Assembly (NCBI GenBank): GCA_017615755.1
Contig: JAFZZM010000038.1
Location: 1 to 49,333, forward strand
From: Clostridiales bacterium
GTDB lineage: Bacteria; Bacillota; Clostridia; Saccharofermentanales; Saccharofermentanaceae
Length of the DNA: 49,333 nucleotides
Direction: 5' to 3'
The notes under the pieces are model-generated. The model saw only the letters and a list, made by a program, of their open reading frames with translations. It was not told the DNA's origin and searched no databases. Both the position numbers and the translations under genes were made by a program. Positions 10,799-19,449 of the stretch are shown here, in pieces (the first letter of the stretch is position 1; each line of letters begins with the position of its first letter).

Positions 10799-11752
10799 TT
10801 ATGTGGAACGGTCACGTCCCAGGTTCTTCGATGTGAAGAGGCGGTCGTCAGCCATATGGATCAGCTCTGCGGCATCGTTACAGTCTGCATAGCAGGCAAT
10901 ACCCATACTTACTGTAAGACGGATCGGTTCACTGCTGTCATCGAGGAACAGAGGATTGCTGGCCAATGCGGAACGCACACGCTCTGCCTGTGTCTTCGCA
11001 CCCTTAAGCGGTGTGTCGGGAAGCAGCATCATAAACTCGTCGCCGCCGATACGGAAGACCATGTCGGATTTACGGCACTGGGAAGTCAGGATGCTGGCAA
11101 TGACACGAAGAACATCATCACCTTTATTGTGGCCGAAACGGTCGTTGATCTTCTTAAAGAAGTCAATATCCAGGGAGATCAGGGAGAAAGTATTCTTCGG
11201 ATCGTCCGGATTTCCGGTCTTGGCACGGCGGTTATACTGGTAGGAAGTTTTCTCCAGCATCTCGTAGAAATATCTTCTGTTGAAAAGTCCGGTCAGATCG
11301 TCTACCTGAGACAATCTCTTCAGCTTCTCGTTAGCTCTGCTTAACTCTTCTTCGACGGTCTTGAGCGCGGTGATGTTTCTGGAAATACCCCAGGTACCGA
11401 TGACTTTACCCTTCTCGTCAAAAACCGGATATTTGGAAGCGGAGTACCAGACAACGGCACCATCCGGCTTTTCGAGTTTTTCTATGTTAGAAATAAGCGG
11501 AGTTTTGCTGTCCATGATCTCCAATTCTTCTTTTCTGGCGCGTGTGGCAAACTCCTTAGGAAAATAATCAAAATCGCTCTTTCCGATCATCTGTTTCGGA
11601 TCATCAATGCCAAACTGGGAAGCATGGGCCCGGCTGGTCCAGACGAAGCGCGAATCGGTATCTTTGAAATAGATCGTATCATTGGAATAATTACGGATGA
11701 TATCGAGGATCATTTCATTACTGAAAAAGGATCTGTTGTTATCTTTAGCCAT
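10799..11752 (-). CDS. PAS-GGDEF diguanylate cyclase
   Basis: Probably makes the second messenger c-di-GMP from GTP in response to a signal sensed by its PAS domain. The PAS domain spans about residues 14-130 (SNDTIYFKDTDSRFVW, ending in WGISRNITALK). The GGDEF domain spans about 145-317, with DDLTGLFNRRYF, an inhibitory-site RKSD at 227-230, and an intact GGDEF at 236-240. There is no membrane segment, so it is cytosolic. AAGGAG lies seven bases before the ATG. A second PAS-GGDEF protein of similar layout is at 32982-33989. Confidence 0.92.
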   Translation of the reverse strand: MAKDNNRSFFSNEMILDIIRNYSNDTIYFKDTDSRFVWTSRAHASQFGIDDPKQMIGKSDFDYFPKEFATRARKEELEIMDSKTPLISNIEKLEKPDGAVVWYSASKYPVFDEKGKVIGTWGISRNITALKTVEEELSRANEKLKRLSQVDDLTGLFNRRYFYEMLEKTSYQYNRRAKTGNPDDPKNTFSLISLDIDFFKKINDRFGHNKGDDVLRVIASILTSQCRKSDMVFRIGGDEFMMLLPDTPLKGAKTQAERVRSALASNPLFLDDSSEPIRLTVSMGIACYADCNDAAELIHMADDRLFTSKNLGRDRST

Positions 11753-11898
11753 TTTTCTACTCCTTCCCGATCGGGTATATGAAAAGACAAACCACCGAAG
11801 ATATTATCTCAAAAAGTTTAGAAAAAAGGAATAGAGAAATGCGGTCTGGCAGAGTTTCTGCTATACTGTGTCTATATTATGGAGGCAGAGGTGCTTGT

Positions 11899-13431
11899 AT
11901 GAAACTGGAAATCATGGATACCACCTTACGAGATGGCGAACAGACGCCGGGAGTGTCTTTCTCCCCGAACGAGAAACTCAGTATAGCTAAGATTTTGCTT
12001 GATGAGGTCAAGGTCGATCGCGTCGAGGTAACCTCTGCACGTATTTCCGATGGCGATTTTGAAGCATTGCAGAAGATCACGGAGTGGGCCGGAAGAAAAG
12101 GGTATCTGGAGAAGGTCGAGGTACTGGCTTTTGTTGACCGTGGACACTCTCTTTCCTGGATCGAGAACGCCGGTGGCCGTGTCGTAAACATCTTATGCAA
12201 AAGCTCGCTGCACCATCTTTCCGCGCAGCTCGGGAAGTCTCCGGAAGAACACGTAGGCGAGATCCGTCGTGTGGTCGAGGATGCCAATTCCCGCGGCATG
12301 CTGATCAACATCTATCTGGAAGACTGGTCGAACGGGATCCAGAAAGATCCGGATTATGTAAAGATGCTGATAAAAGAGCTTTCGGTCCTTCCGGTCGAGA
12401 GATTCATGCTGGCAGATACACTCGGTGTACTTACACCGGACATGACATATAAATATGTGACGGAAATGACAAGTGCTTTTCCGGAGGTACATTTCGACTT
12501 CCATGCGCACAACGACTACGACATGTCGGTTGGTAATACTATCATGGCGGTCAAGGCCGGGGCTAAGGGCGTACATGTTACGGTCAACGGCCTGGGCGAG
12601 CGCGCGGGTAATGCGCCGTTGGCATCGATCGTTGGTGCAGTAACGGATTTCTGCGAGGACAGAGAGATCGGAGTCAAGGAAACGGCACTGGAACACGTCA
12701 GTAAAATGGTCGAGAGTTTCTCGGGCATGCGTATTCCGAAGAACCAGCCGATCACGGGTGCTTCGGTATTTACACAGACCTGCGGCGTGCATGCGGACGG
12801 CGATACGAAGGATTCCCTGTACTGCAATAAGCTCGCACCGGAAAGATTCGGACGTATGCGTCAGTATGCGCTCGGTAAGTCCAGCGGTCGGGCCAGCATC
12901 GCGAAAAACCTCGAGGAATTCGGTCTGGATCTGGATAAGGAATCGCTGGAGAAAGTTACGGCCCGCATCGTGGAGATGGGGGACAACAAGGAGAGCGTCA
13001 TGACGGACGAGCTCCCGTATATCGTGGCGGACGTGCTCGGTAAGGGCAACGGCGAGTCCCACGTAAAGATCCTGAATTACTATGTCTGCCATGCGCGTGA
13101 TCTCAATCCTGTTGCGACCATGCGTATCCAGATCGACGATAAAGTACACGAAGCCAGTGCTTCCGGTGAAGGTCAGTTCGACGCATTCATGCGGGCACTG
13201 CAGAAAGTCTATCAACAGTTCGGAAGAACACTTCCGTTCTTCGCCGACTACTCGGTAACGATTCCACCGGGAGGCCGTACGAATGCTTTTGTCGAGAGTG
13301 TCATCACCTGGCGCGACGGCGACCACGAGTTTAAGACCCGTGGTCTCGACCGTGATCAGGTTGCGGCTGCGATCAAGGCGACAGCGAAGATGCTGAACGT
13401 CATTTACGAGCAGGAGCAGATGAGCGAATAA
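11899..13431 (+). CDS. 2-isopropylmalate synthase-like protein (LeuA family, with regulatory domain)
   Basis: An aldol-type acyl transferase of the LeuA/homocitrate/citramalate synthase family. The HMGL-like TIM barrel opens with MDTTLRDGEQTPGVSFSP, and later carries HFDFHAHNDYDMSVGN (metal-binding HxH) and GLGERAGNAPL. A C-terminal LeuA dimerisation and regulatory domain follows (about residues 390-505). The 510-residue length fits. The ATG at 11899, five bases after AGAGGTG, was chosen over an upstream in-frame ATG because the conserved region begins there. No leuBCD genes are near, so isopropylmalate, citramalate and homocitrate synthesis cannot be told apart. Confidence 0.85.
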   Translation: MKLEIMDTTLRDGEQTPGVSFSPNEKLSIAKILLDEVKVDRVEVTSARISDGDFEALQKITEWAGRKGYLEKVEVLAFVDRGHSLSWIENAGGRVVNILCKSSLHHLSAQLGKSPEEHVGEIRRVVEDANSRGMLINIYLEDWSNGIQKDPDYVKMLIKELSVLPVERFMLADTLGVLTPDMTYKYVTEMTSAFPEVHFDFHAHNDYDMSVGNTIMAVKAGAKGVHVTVNGLGERAGNAPLASIVGAVTDFCEDREIGVKETALEHVSKMVESFSGMRIPKNQPITGASVFTQTCGVHADGDTKDSLYCNKLAPERFGRMRQYALGKSSGRASIAKNLEEFGLDLDKESLEKVTARIVEMGDNKESVMTDELPYIVADVLGKGNGESHVKILNYYVCHARDLNPVATMRIQIDDKVHEASASGEGQFDAFMRALQKVYQQFGRTLPFFADYSVTIPPGGRTNAFVESVITWRDGDHEFKTRGLDRDQVAAAIKATAKMLNVIYEQEQMSE

Positions 13432-13448
13432 TCGTTGCGGAAAGCGTA

Positions 13449-14897
13449 TCAGCTGTTCGGCTGATTGACGATGCCGATGAACAGCGGTACTCCGGTGATA
13501 CTGACGATCTCAAAGATAAACGGGCGGTCAAAGACGAGTTCGATCCGGTCGTCCGGAGGCATTGCGGCACCGGCGAGCATCATTGCGGTAACGGCTGCGG
13601 CTTTGCATCCTTCTTCATCGATCGAGACGCGCACATCCTGAATGGCCTGGGAAATATAGAGATTCTTTTCCCCTGTTCCAAGAGTAGCAAAGTCAGCGGA
13701 AGAGGGATCGAAGATATCCGAGATGCCCATCTTTTTCAGTTTTTCGTTCAGATTCAGCGATTGTGAGATATCGAACTTCGGAAGAGAAAGTGTGACGAGC
13801 ATGTCCTTCTTTGCGACATTGTTTTTGTTTAACATAAATCCGAGACATTCTTCGTCAGAAAGCAGGGATTCCGGTGAGACTCCTTCGTTTGGAAGGATCA
13901 GACGCATATAACCGTTTCCGTTTGTATCGAGAGAAATAGAATCGAAAGATTCACCGCGATAGAACATGGTGTGGTTTTCAGATTTCATGAAGTCACAGGT
14001 CAGATCCTGGCCCGGAGCGTGGAAAGTGCCGGGTTTGGTAGCTTGCTCATTAAAAGGAGAATCCCATTTTGCGGAGTAATTGACTGTGGAAACCAGAGCC
14101 ATAACGGTCAGCGGATCCAGTTTCATATCCTGCACGAAGTCGGAAAGCAGACCATCGGTCTGCTCATTGATCCAGGAGCGGTACATCTCGTTATATTTTT
14201 CGGATTCCGGATCACCGGTGAATGCGGACGCGTAGTAATAGTCGGCCAGATTTTGCAGAACCGTGGAATCGTACTTGCAATTGCTGTTTGTCCAAAGTGA
14301 ATCGGCAAGGATACAGGTGGCCATTCCGTCATTTGCATATGTCACCTCAAAAAGTGACTTGATGTGGCTTCGAAGGGATTCGATATCTTCCTCGTGGAGG
14401 ACGTCCAGGATCTGCCGGCGGCTCTGTCCATCCGAGATCTCTGCGGTCATTCCCAGAGCCAGATAGAGGCTGAGAGGAGAGAAGACAAAGTTTTCCTTAC
14501 TGTCCGGGTCCGACATGGCGCCGACAGTTTCTTTAAAGTATTCAAAATAGGCGGTCTGGTAGCCGGTCGGTTGTTTCAGAAGCACATCACGGCTATCGTG
14601 CCAAGCCTTGTACTGTTTATCAAAATCTGAGCCGCCCAGGTTGCTTTCGTCCGGATATGCGGCCATCTCCGGATAGTTCGGAGCGGCCAGGACCTTCGCG
14701 GCAGCGTTGCTTTCTCCACGGAGATTGCTGATGAATTTCGGAGGGAAAAGCGCCAGCAGCAGTACGGCAGCGGCAACGACTACGGCCACGGAGGAGATGA
14801 TAATGACCTTGTGGCTCTTTTTGCGCGGAGCTAGATCGGGGATCAGTTTTTCATCGATCTTTCCGATGGCGTCTAATAATTCTTCGTTCTTTTTCAT
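13449..14897 (-). CDS. membrane-anchored serpin encoded with an ECF sigma factor
   Basis: A serpin (suicide serine-protease inhibitor) domain exposed outside the cell. From ATG 14897 it has 482 residues: a short cytosolic part (1-30, with LLDAIGKIDEKLIPDL), one membrane segment (31-51), a linker, and a serpin fold from about 110. The hinge EEGCKAAAVT (428-437) has the small residues needed for inhibitory loop insertion. Aligned without gaps to antitrypsin, P1-P1' would be A444-A445, followed by MPP as in antitrypsin's IPP. The gene starts one base after the sigma gene stop, so the two are likely translationally coupled. The cytosolic part could bind the sigma factor, making this an anti-sigma with a serpin sensor; that is inference. 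Confidence 0.88.
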   Translation of the reverse strand: MKKNEELLDAIGKIDEKLIPDLAPRKKSHKVIIISSVAVVVAAAVLLLALFPPKFISNLRGESNAAAKVLAAPNYPEMAAYPDESNLGGSDFDKQYKAWHDSRDVLLKQPTGYQTAYFEYFKETVGAMSDPDSKENFVFSPLSLYLALGMTAEISDGQSRRQILDVLHEEDIESLRSHIKSLFEVTYANDGMATCILADSLWTNSNCKYDSTVLQNLADYYYASAFTGDPESEKYNEMYRSWINEQTDGLLSDFVQDMKLDPLTVMALVSTVNYSAKWDSPFNEQATKPGTFHAPGQDLTCDFMKSENHTMFYRGESFDSISLDTNGNGYMRLILPNEGVSPESLLSDEECLGFMLNKNNVAKKDMLVTLSLPKFDISQSLNLNEKLKKMGISDIFDPSSADFATLGTGEKNLYISQAIQDVRVSIDEEGCKAAAVTAMMLAGAAMPPDDRIELVFDRPFIFEIVSITGVPLFIGIVNQPNS

Positions 14898-14898
14898 G

Positions 14899-15447
14899 TT
14901 ATACACCTTCTTTTTCCAGTAGATCTTTCAGCTTCTTTCGGATCCGCACCAGTTTCATTTTGATTGCGGCTTCGGAGATCTTGTATCTTTCTGCGATCTC
15001 TTCGATGGAAAGAAAGTACCAGTAGCGGTAGAGAAAGATGTCTTTGTCTTTTGTGTTCAGGCTTCGAAGAAAACTCTCGATCAGATCCTTCAGAATTACC
15101 TGTTCCTCGATGGCACTGTCTTCTTTTCCGATGCATTCGCCCAGTTCATCCAGGCAAAGCGCTGTCTGGCTGCCCTGATATTTCTGCGCATGCTCCTTGC
15201 GGTACCGGTTCAACGCAAGATTTCGGGTGATCGTGCCAAGGAAGATGGAGAGGCGGGAAGGGCGGGTTGGCGGAATGGCATTCCAGGCCCGGAACCAGGT
15301 GTCATTGACACATTCTTCCGAGTCTTCGCGGCATTGCAGGATATTCTGCGCGATGGTAGTACAGTAAGCACCGTATTTTTCCGTGCTTGCCGTTATGGCA
15401 GAATCGTCCCTTGCAAAGTACAGATCCAGGATCCTTTCGTCTTCCAT
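14899..15447 (-). CDS. ECF-type RNA polymerase sigma factor (serpin-linked)
   Basis: A 182-residue sigma-70 family factor with only regions 2 and 4. Region 2 includes ILQCREDSEECVNDTWFRAW and FLGTITRNLALNRYRK; region 4 includes YRYWYFLSIEEIAERYKIS and AAIKMKLVRIRKKLK, a helix-turn-helix. GAGGGTG lies five bases before the ATG. It is the first gene of a two-gene unit with the membrane serpin. A candidate ECF-type promoter for self-activation lies just upstream (15479-15508). Confidence 0.93.
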   Translation of the reverse strand: MEDERILDLYFARDDSAITASTEKYGAYCTTIAQNILQCREDSEECVNDTWFRAWNAIPPTRPSRLSIFLGTITRNLALNRYRKEHAQKYQGSQTALCLDELGECIGKEDSAIEEQVILKDLIESFLRSLNTKDKDIFLYRYWYFLSIEEIAERYKISEAAIKMKLVRIRKKLKDLLEKEGV

Positions 15448-15478
15448 TTTTCACCCTCACTTTCGTTCTCTCACTATT

Positions 15479-15508
15479 ATAGACAAGTTTACGATGCGAA
15501 AAGTAACA
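15479..15508 (-). promoter_or_regulatory. candidate ECF-type promoter of the sigma-serpin unit
   Basis: On the minus strand TGTTACT (15502-15508), a 16-bp spacer, and TGTCTAT (15479-15485) resemble an ECF sigma promoter. They parallel the TGTCACC-N16-CGTCTAA element in front of the second ECF operon at 44958-44987. A sigma-A-like TATAAT overlaps the -10, so housekeeping transcription is also possible. Confidence 0.45.
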
Positions 15509-15537
15509 TGTTTTTCGGAAAAATCAGAAAAACAAGA

Positions 15538-15565
15538 TTGCAATTCCTTTAATCCATACTATAAT
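15538..15565 (+). promoter_or_regulatory. promoter of the queuosine-precursor-type transporter gene
   Basis: TTGCAA (15538-15543), a 16-bp spacer and TATAAT (15560-15565). The transcript would have a leader of about 75 bases that holds the hairpins described next. Confidence 0.65.
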
Positions 15566-15573
15566 AGTCATGC

Positions 15574-15639
15574 GCGGAGATTCCGCCGCCAAGCAGTTCG
15601 GGTCCGATATCCTGCTTGTAAAACCTAAAACCAAAGGAG
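15574..15639 (+). promoter_or_regulatory. structured leader, candidate preQ1-type riboswitch
   Basis: The leader holds a small hairpin GCGGA/TCCGC (15574-15586) and then a 7-bp stem CAAGCAG (15590-15596) / CTGCTTG (15612-15618). The loop of the second starts with TTC and contains GGGT (15600-15603). GGGT can pair with ACCT (15623-15626) in an A-rich tail that runs into the AAAGGAG ribosome site. That H-type pseudoknot next to a Shine-Dalgarno is the layout of preQ1-I riboswitches, and the gene downstream is of the right kind. The match is by eye only. Confidence 0.4.
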
Positions 15640-15648
15640 TAATTAAAT

Positions 15649-16398
15649 ATGCAAACGATTCGTCGTGTACGGGAAGATTACCGTACTCTCTTACGTAGTG
15701 TGCCGTCTATGGTTACGGCTGTTTTTATCCTCTCTGTGGTCTTCATGAACCTCATGGCCAGTAAGGAATTATACCGTTCCGAGTATTTCTGTCTGAACTG
15801 TGGTCTGGCTTTGTCCTGGATCTCTTTCCTCTGCATGGACTGCATCTGCAAGCGTTTCGGTCCGAAAGCGGCAACGAAGATCTCTATTCTGGCAATTGGC
15901 GTGAATGTTGTCTGCGTCATTATCCTGAAGCTTCTCAGTATGGCGCCGGGTAACTGGGCTGCATTTTATTCCGCACCGGATGCCGCAACAGGTGAGATGA
16001 TCACACAGGGCATCGACAGTACTTTTGGCGGTGCATGGTATGTTGTAGTTGGTTCTGCAGTAGCGATGTTCCTTTCTACACTCGTAAATTCTTCCTTGAA
16101 CCACTTCATCGGAAAAAAGGCAGACAATGGTCATTTCAGTGGTTTTGCCACACGATCCCTGATCTCCACGGGTATTGCCCAGTGGGTCGATAATTTCGTA
16201 TTCTCCGCGATGGTATCGCACGTATTCTTCGGCTGGAACTGGACACAGGTCCTGATCTGCTCCACCACTTCGATGGCTGTCGAGCTCATTGCAGAAGCAA
16301 TCTTCTCTCCTGTCGGTTACCGTGTTTCCACACGTTGGGAGAAAGAAAAGGTCGGCCAGGAGTACATCAACCACATGGCGAAGGCGGTACAGGCGTAA
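15649..16398 (+). CDS. VUT/YhhQ-type queuosine precursor transporter
   Basis: A 249-residue integral membrane protein with about six hydrophobic segments, matching the VUT (DUF165/YhhQ) family that takes up queuosine precursors such as preQ0/preQ1. Family-like stretches are FMNLMASKELY near the N-terminus, STLVNSSLNHFIGKK in the middle and RSLISTGIAQWVDNFVF near the C-terminus. AAAGGAG lies nine bases before the ATG. A structured leader precedes it. An amidase gene follows 39 bp later. Confidence 0.82.
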   Translation: MQTIRRVREDYRTLLRSVPSMVTAVFILSVVFMNLMASKELYRSEYFCLNCGLALSWISFLCMDCICKRFGPKAATKISILAIGVNVVCVIILKLLSMAPGNWAAFYSAPDAATGEMITQGIDSTFGGAWYVVVGSAVAMFLSTLVNSSLNHFIGKKADNGHFSGFATRSLISTGIAQWVDNFVFSAMVSHVFFGWNWTQVLICSTTSMAVELIAEAIFSPVGYRVSTRWEKEKVGQEYINHMAKAVQA

Positions 16399-16437
16399 GT
16401 TCTCGCTCCGCCGGATATGACACGAGGTCAGGATCCT

Positions 16438-17904
16438 ATGGAATTAGAAAAGTTATCCGGTGTGGCTTTGGGAAAAGAAATCCGAAACGGCCACATCACC
16501 CCGACAGAAGTCATCGATTATTTTGCGGCTCGGATCGAAAAACGCGATCCGAGTCTTCATGCATTTACCTATACTCGTTTTGACGAAGCCCGTTCCGAGG
16601 CAAAAGCACTGGAGCAGCGGCTTTCCAAAGGTGAGGATGTGGGTCCGCTTTGTGGCGTTCCGGTGGGATTGAAGGATTTTCTTCCTTCGAAGAAAGGCTG
16701 GACCAATTCCCATGGCGGTGTCCGTTCCTTGATCCGCGAAGACGAGGCCGATTCCATGTTCTATATCGCGGCAAGAGAAGCAGGTGCGATTGCGGTCGGA
16801 AAGACGAATGCACCGGCATTCGCATTCCGCGGGACCTGCGACAACAAGATGTATGGTCCGACGAGCAATCCTTTCGATACACGCTATAATTCCGGAGGCT
16901 CCTCCGGTGGTTCCGCCGCGGCAGTTGCTGACGGCATGCTTCCTATTTCAGAAGGCTCCGATGGTGGCGGTTCGATCCGTATCCCTTCGGCGTGGTGCGG
17001 TTGTTTCGGGTTTAAGGCATCTGTGGGCACGATCCCCAGTATCTGCCGTCCGGACGGATGGACCGCGACACACCCGTACTGCTTCAACGGCGCCATCACG
17101 AGAACAGTCGAAGACAGTGCACTCATGCTCAATTACATGGCACGGTATAACCCGAGAGATCCGCTGAGTCTGGATCACGGAAAGAAAGACTTTACCGAAC
17201 TCATGCGCAAACCGATCCGCGATTGGAAGATCGCATTTACTACGGATTTCGATGTGTTCACAGTCGATCCGGAAGTGGCCCGGATCGTGCGCGAAGCGGC
17301 CTGGAAGATGGAGCTTGCCGGCGCGAAAGTGGAAGAAGTGCACTTCAATTTCAAGCATAACCAGATGGAGTTTTCCGAACTCTGGTGCAGAAGCATCAGT
17401 ATCGATACAGCGATCGACATGGAGCTCTGGAAGAAGGACGGACTGGATCTGGTCCGCGACCATAGAGACGAACTCCCGGAGGAGTTTATCTACTGGAATG
17501 AAGTGGCGCTTCGTTCGTCGGTCATGGACTACCGCTATTTCAATGAACTGCGTACCGAGATCCTCGATGCCCAGCAGGATATTTTCGATAAGTACGATCT
17601 GATCCTTTCGCCGGTCACGATCTGCCCTCCGGTCAGAAATGCTGAGGATGGCAACACGAAAGGACCGACGGAATTGAATGGAAGAAAGATCGAGCCATTG
17701 ATCGGTTTCTGCGAGACATTCTTCGAAAACTTTACGGGCAATCCGGCCGCATCGGTTCCTGCCGGACTGACATCGGAAGGTCTTCCTGTAGGACTTCAGA
17801 TCGTCGGAAAGAAATTCCGCGACGAAGACGTACTTGCTGCGGCAAGGGCATTTGAAGAGATCTGTCCGTGGAATTACGACATCCCGTATTCAAGAAAAGT
17901 GTAA
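16438..17904 (+). CDS. amidase-signature family hydrolase
   Basis: A 488-residue amidase with a Ser-cisSer-Lys triad: K79 in VGLKDFLP, S155 in NSGGSSGGSAAA, and S179 in GSDGGGSIRIP. It hydrolyses an unknown amide. It is a distant paralogue of GatA (24303-25763) but has no GatB or GatC partner here and lacks the GatA-typical TDTGGSIRQPA motif. The ATG at 16438 follows GAGGTCAGGA; an ATG seven codons upstream is possible but has a weaker ribosome site. It may be transcribed with the transporter gene before it. Confidence 0.88.
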   Translation: MELEKLSGVALGKEIRNGHITPTEVIDYFAARIEKRDPSLHAFTYTRFDEARSEAKALEQRLSKGEDVGPLCGVPVGLKDFLPSKKGWTNSHGGVRSLIREDEADSMFYIAAREAGAIAVGKTNAPAFAFRGTCDNKMYGPTSNPFDTRYNSGGSSGGSAAAVADGMLPISEGSDGGGSIRIPSAWCGCFGFKASVGTIPSICRPDGWTATHPYCFNGAITRTVEDSALMLNYMARYNPRDPLSLDHGKKDFTELMRKPIRDWKIAFTTDFDVFTVDPEVARIVREAAWKMELAGAKVEEVHFNFKHNQMEFSELWCRSISIDTAIDMELWKKDGLDLVRDHRDELPEEFIYWNEVALRSSVMDYRYFNELRTEILDAQQDIFDKYDLILSPVTICPPVRNAEDGNTKGPTELNGRKIEPLIGFCETFFENFTGNPAASVPAGLTSEGLPVGLQIVGKKFRDEDVLAAARAFEEICPWNYDIPYSRKV

Positions 17905-17932
17905 GCATGATATAACAAAGAAAAAGCACCCG

Positions 17933-17959
17933 CCAGAGGGTGCTTTTTTCTTTTATGAA
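17933..17959. terminator. bidirectional terminator between amidase and fabF
   Basis: Stem AAAGCACCC (17933-17941) / GGGTGCTTT (17948-17956) with a 6-base loop. A T run follows on the plus strand (to 17959) and a T-rich TTTTTCTTTG follows on the minus strand. It serves the two convergent genes. Confidence 0.9.
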
Positions 17960-17978
17960 GGTTTACCCCTCCGGACTG

Positions 17979-19208
17979 TCAGACAGCCTGGAAGAGCAAG
18001 GTGGCATTATGTCCGCCGAATCCAAGGGAGTTGCTCATGGCGTAACGGACAGGGCGGATCTTTCCTTTATTGAAGGTGTAATCCAGATCCAGTTCTTCCT
18101 CGCTGGTGCTGGAGTTACGGGTCAGGTGGATAAAGCCATCGCTCATGGTGCAGATGCATACGATCGCTTCGATGGCGCCGGCTCCACCCAGAAGATGGCC
18201 GGTCATGGATTTGGTGGAATTGATGGCGATCTTTTCCGCGGCATCGCCCATGGCGAACTTGATGGCACGTGTCTCATAAAGATCGTTCAGGTGCGTCGAT
18301 GTGCCGTGGGCGTTGATGTAATCGACATCCGCCGGAAGGATCCCTGCCTGTCTCATGGCGATCTTCATGGCCATGCCGGCACCGCTTCCGTCCGGAGCGG
18401 GTGACGTGATGTGGTAGGCGTCATTAGTCACGCCATAACCCACGATCTCGGCAAGGATCTTCGCATTTCTTTTTCTTGCATGCTCATACTCTTCCAGCAC
18501 GAGGATACCGGCGCCTTCACCTAGAACAAAACCGTCACGGTCCTTGTCGAAAGGACGCGAAGCCAGGTTCGGATCACAGCTTGTGGAAAGTGCTTTTAGC
18601 GCGGAAAAACCGTGAATGGCGGAAGTTGTAATGGCGGCCTCGGTACCACCGGCGACGATCAGGTCTGCCTCGTCCAGACGGATCGCGTTATACGCCTCGC
18701 CGATGCAGTGGCTGCCGGTAGCGCAGGCGGTGGATATATCCATGTTCTTGCCCTTGAGGCCGAACTGAATAGCAATGTTAGCGGAGGCCATATTGGTTAT
18801 TACCAAAGGGATATAAAGGGGGTCGGTCTTGGCTCCGCTAAGGAACTTCGGTATCTCTTTCTCGTGCTTCTGCATGGCGCCGATGCCGCATCCGACAATG
18901 ACACCCATGCGATAGGGATCTTCACGGGAAAGATCCAGACCGGAGTTTTGAAAAGCTTCTCTCGTGGCGGCGACGGCATACTGGGAGAACAGCTCCATAC
19001 GCTTGGCGGATTTGAAGTCCATGTGATCCCGGGCATCGAAACCACGGACTTCTCCGGCGAGCTTGATGGGGGACTCCGAGACGTCGATCTTTGTGATCGG
19101 TCCGATGCCGTTGGTTCCGTCTTTCAAACCCTGCCAGAAAGCGGGCACATTATTCCCAAGCGGCGTGACCGCACCCATACCTGTGATGACGACTCGTCTT
19201 GTTTCCAT
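17979..19208 (-). CDS. fabF: 3-oxoacyl-[acyl-carrier-protein] synthase II
   Basis: A condensing enzyme that elongates fatty acids on ACP. It has 409 residues with the thiolase-fold triad C162 (in TACATGSHCIG), H301 (in INAHGTSTHLND) and H338 (in STKSMTGHLLGG), the FabF/KAS II pattern. It starts METRRVVITGMGAVTPLG. It is outside any fab cluster and is divergent from a TetR-type regulator gene, which may control it. Confidence 0.95.
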   Translation of the reverse strand: METRRVVITGMGAVTPLGNNVPAFWQGLKDGTNGIGPITKIDVSESPIKLAGEVRGFDARDHMDFKSAKRMELFSQYAVAATREAFQNSGLDLSREDPYRMGVIVGCGIGAMQKHEKEIPKFLSGAKTDPLYIPLVITNMASANIAIQFGLKGKNMDISTACATGSHCIGEAYNAIRLDEADLIVAGGTEAAITTSAIHGFSALKALSTSCDPNLASRPFDKDRDGFVLGEGAGILVLEEYEHARKRNAKILAEIVGYGVTNDAYHITSPAPDGSGAGMAMKIAMRQAGILPADVDYINAHGTSTHLNDLYETRAIKFAMGDAAEKIAINSTKSMTGHLLGGAGAIEAIVCICTMSDGFIHLTRNSSTSEEELDLDYTFNKGKIRPVRYAMSNSLGFGGHNATLLFQAV

Positions 19209-19449
19209 TTCTCATTCTCCCGTGACGTGTTCGTTACCATGAAACGAAGCTTGATTTCGAAACAAGTGTACTCAAAAGCACCCGAAACAGGAACGGGCAA
19301 GTTTCCCGAAGTATTCGATTTTGGGGAAAATCAGAAAAGCATGAAAAATCGGATAAATCGGCGGTTTTACGCAAATTCTGAAAAGTCGGCGGTAGAGTGC
19401 GGAAAGTATGGTATCATGCTTGATAGGAGAAAGAACGGAGGAAGAAACA
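19209..19449. other. divergent intergenic region between fabF and the TetR gene
   Basis: This 241-bp gap would contain promoters for both genes. No clear sigma-A promoter or FapR-like operator was recognised by eye. The ribosome site CGGAGGAAG of the TetR gene is at its right end. Confidence 0.4.

Noticed and set aside
12193..13326. 377-codon minus-strand frame opposite the LeuA-like gene
   Set aside because: Antisense shadow of a conserved gene.
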